A stretch of DNA of 64,000 nt from the NCBI GenBank assembly GCA_028712795.1, contig JAQTPT010000009.1, positions 1-64,000 on the forward strand, written 5' to 3'. Source of the stretch: Methylococcales bacterium. GTDB lineage: Bacteria > Pseudomonadota > Gammaproteobacteria > Methylococcales > Methylomonadaceae. Shown here in pieces: positions 63,062 to 64,000 of this stretch. The notes below the pieces were generated by a model that was not told the DNA's origin, searched no databases, and saw only the letters and a program-made list of their open reading frames with translations. Positions within the stretch are counted from its first letter, which is position 1, and each line of letters begins with the position of its first letter. The translations under genes and the position numbers were made by a program.

Positions 63062-64000
63062 ATGATTAACTTCCCTAAACGCATAGCTGAAAATATTTGT
63101 GGATTTACCGGGCGCGCTTGGCTGCTTCCCAAGCTTCTCGATTGGTGGGAACAAGACGATGTGCGGTTGTTCCTACTAACCGGCGACCCTGGTACGGGTA
63201 AGAGCATGATCCTTGGATGGCTTGCGGGTTTTGGACCGGTGCCAGCGGATCCGACTGACCATGCTCAGCTGGTGCGTCTTCGTGAAGTGGTCAAAGCGGC
63301 GCACTTTTGTCAGACATCAAGCCGTAACATTACGCCACAGGCGTTTGCCGAGAGCATTGCGAATCAACTTACTAGCAGTGTGGCAGGATTTGCAGACGCG
63401 CTTGCTACAACGCTTGCCGAACGAGTGCTAATCACTGCAACACAGACTGTCGGAACCATCGCGAACGGAGGCACTGCTACTAACGTTGCCATTGGTCGAA
63501 TCGACTTTGCCGCGCTGGGCGATGAGCTCAGTTTCGATAGAGCCTTCACTCAACCGCTAATGAAGCTCTATGGGAGCGGGTATACAAAGCCGATGTTGTT
63601 GCTTGTCGATGCCTTGGACGAGGCGTTCGGATACAGCGGTGACAAAACCCTTCCAGAGCTACTTTCGACCTTGGGCAACCTTCCACCGCAAGTCCGAATT
63701 CTCATGACGACCCGTAACGATCCTCGCGTTCTCGCGTACTTTGATGAGAAGCCGTTCGATCTCATCAAGAACGCGCCGCCCAATGTCGATGACGTCCAGA
63801 ATTATGTTTTTCACCGATTAAGCGACAGCGCCGGGCTCACCAAGACACAGGTGATAGAGTTCTCGCGCCGCGTTGCGACGCAGGCCAAAGGCGTCTTCCT
63901 TTACGCCGCGATCGTGCTCGACGAGCTGTTGCCACGGCTTCCACAGATTCCCGATCTCGAGACCTACCCGTTGCCCGACGGCTTGAGCGGACTGTACCAT
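63062..64000 (+). CDS. STAND-family NTPase 3 (runs off the window)
   Basis: Open from ATG 63062 to the last base, 313 codons. MINFPKRIAENICGFTGRAWLLPKLLDWW is followed by Walker A TGDPGTGKS and Walker B LLLVDALDEAF; almost every residue up to LLPRLPQIPDLETYPLPDGLS matches NTPase 2. The last 250 or so bases are nearly identical at the DNA level. GAAGGA precedes the start. Its C-terminal sensor region lies outside the window. It is a recent tandem copy. Confidence 0.92.
   Translation, partial: MINFPKRIAENICGFTGRAWLLPKLLDWWEQDDVRLFLLTGDPGTGKSMILGWLAGFGPVPADPTDHAQLVRLREVVKAAHFCQTSSRNITPQAFAESIANQLTSSVAGFADALATTLAERVLITATQTVGTIANGGTATNVAIGRIDFAALGDELSFDRAFTQPLMKLYGSGYTKPMLLLVDALDEAFGYSGDKTLPELLSTLGNLPPQVRILMTTRNDPRVLAYFDEKPFDLIKNAPPNVDDVQNYVFHRLSDSAGLTKTQVIEFSRRVATQAKGVFLYAAIVLDELLPRLPQIPDLETYPLPDGLSGLYH

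Overview
The window looks like a gammaproteobacterial chromosome. The left third carries ordinary housekeeping genes (aspS with fmdB, nadA, pyrC, rnt, uup, dhaK/dhaL, two tRNAs) with an intermediate-to-low GC feel. A methanotroph-type gammaproteobacterium (Methylococcales) would fit, but that is inference from gene style and was not tested by a search.

Layout. (1) 0.4-12 kb: core genes, with a few decayed ones (a DUF6398 gene with an in-frame stop). (2) 12.3-16.2 kb: a cyclic-di-GMP-I (GEMM) riboswitch leader feeding two translationally overlapping secreted-protein genes. The second is a 953-residue fusion of a degenerate purple-acid-phosphatase-like domain, CARDB, FN3, a polyproline linker and a family-1 pectate lyase; a clear terminator follows. 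(3) 16.4-20.3 kb: an insertion-sequence graveyard (frameshifted methyltransferase, broken IS21 istA/istB, broken IS110). (4) 20.4-27.4 kb: DUF2252 protein, a polytopic membrane protein, a slipin, a pyrophosphatase remnant, uup, then tRNA-Ser(GGA) and tRNA-Lys(CTT).

(5) 27.4-49.5 kb, directly after tRNA-Lys: an IncP-like plasmid backbone sitting next to chromosomal genes. It has an AlpA-type regulator, the mating-pair-formation cluster trbP-N-L-K-J-I-H-G-F-E-D-C-B, trbA, the replication initiator trfA, an iteron origin (seven repeats about 22 bp apart, a DnaA-box-like site and an AT-rich stretch), kleE, korA, a remnant of the partition ATPase incC, korB and a KfrB-like gene. KorA- and KorB-type operators sit in the korA promoter. 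The element is damaged: incC is reduced to a stub, no relaxase or coupling protein is visible, and a second decayed trbB-trbA copy lies beside tRNA-Lys. Two insertion sequences are nested between oriV and kleE, both with exact target duplications.

(6) 50.2-64 kb: a visibly more GC-rich island whose intact genes all lie on the plus strand in a tight, mostly overlapping array. In order: patatin-like phospholipase, two-TM membrane protein, clostripain-type (C11) protease, CHAT protease, a broken adaptor-like gene with an Ig-like domain, then three STAND-type NTPases; the third runs off the window. The combination of suicide-type effectors (lipase and caspase-like proteases) with a membrane partner and STAND sensors resembles NTP-dependent biological-conflict (anti-phage or programmed-death) systems. 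It is the most likely undescribed system here. The NTPases share near-identical N-terminal modules, while the two whose C-termini lie in the window have different C-terminal sensor regions, as expected of a diversifying recognition family.
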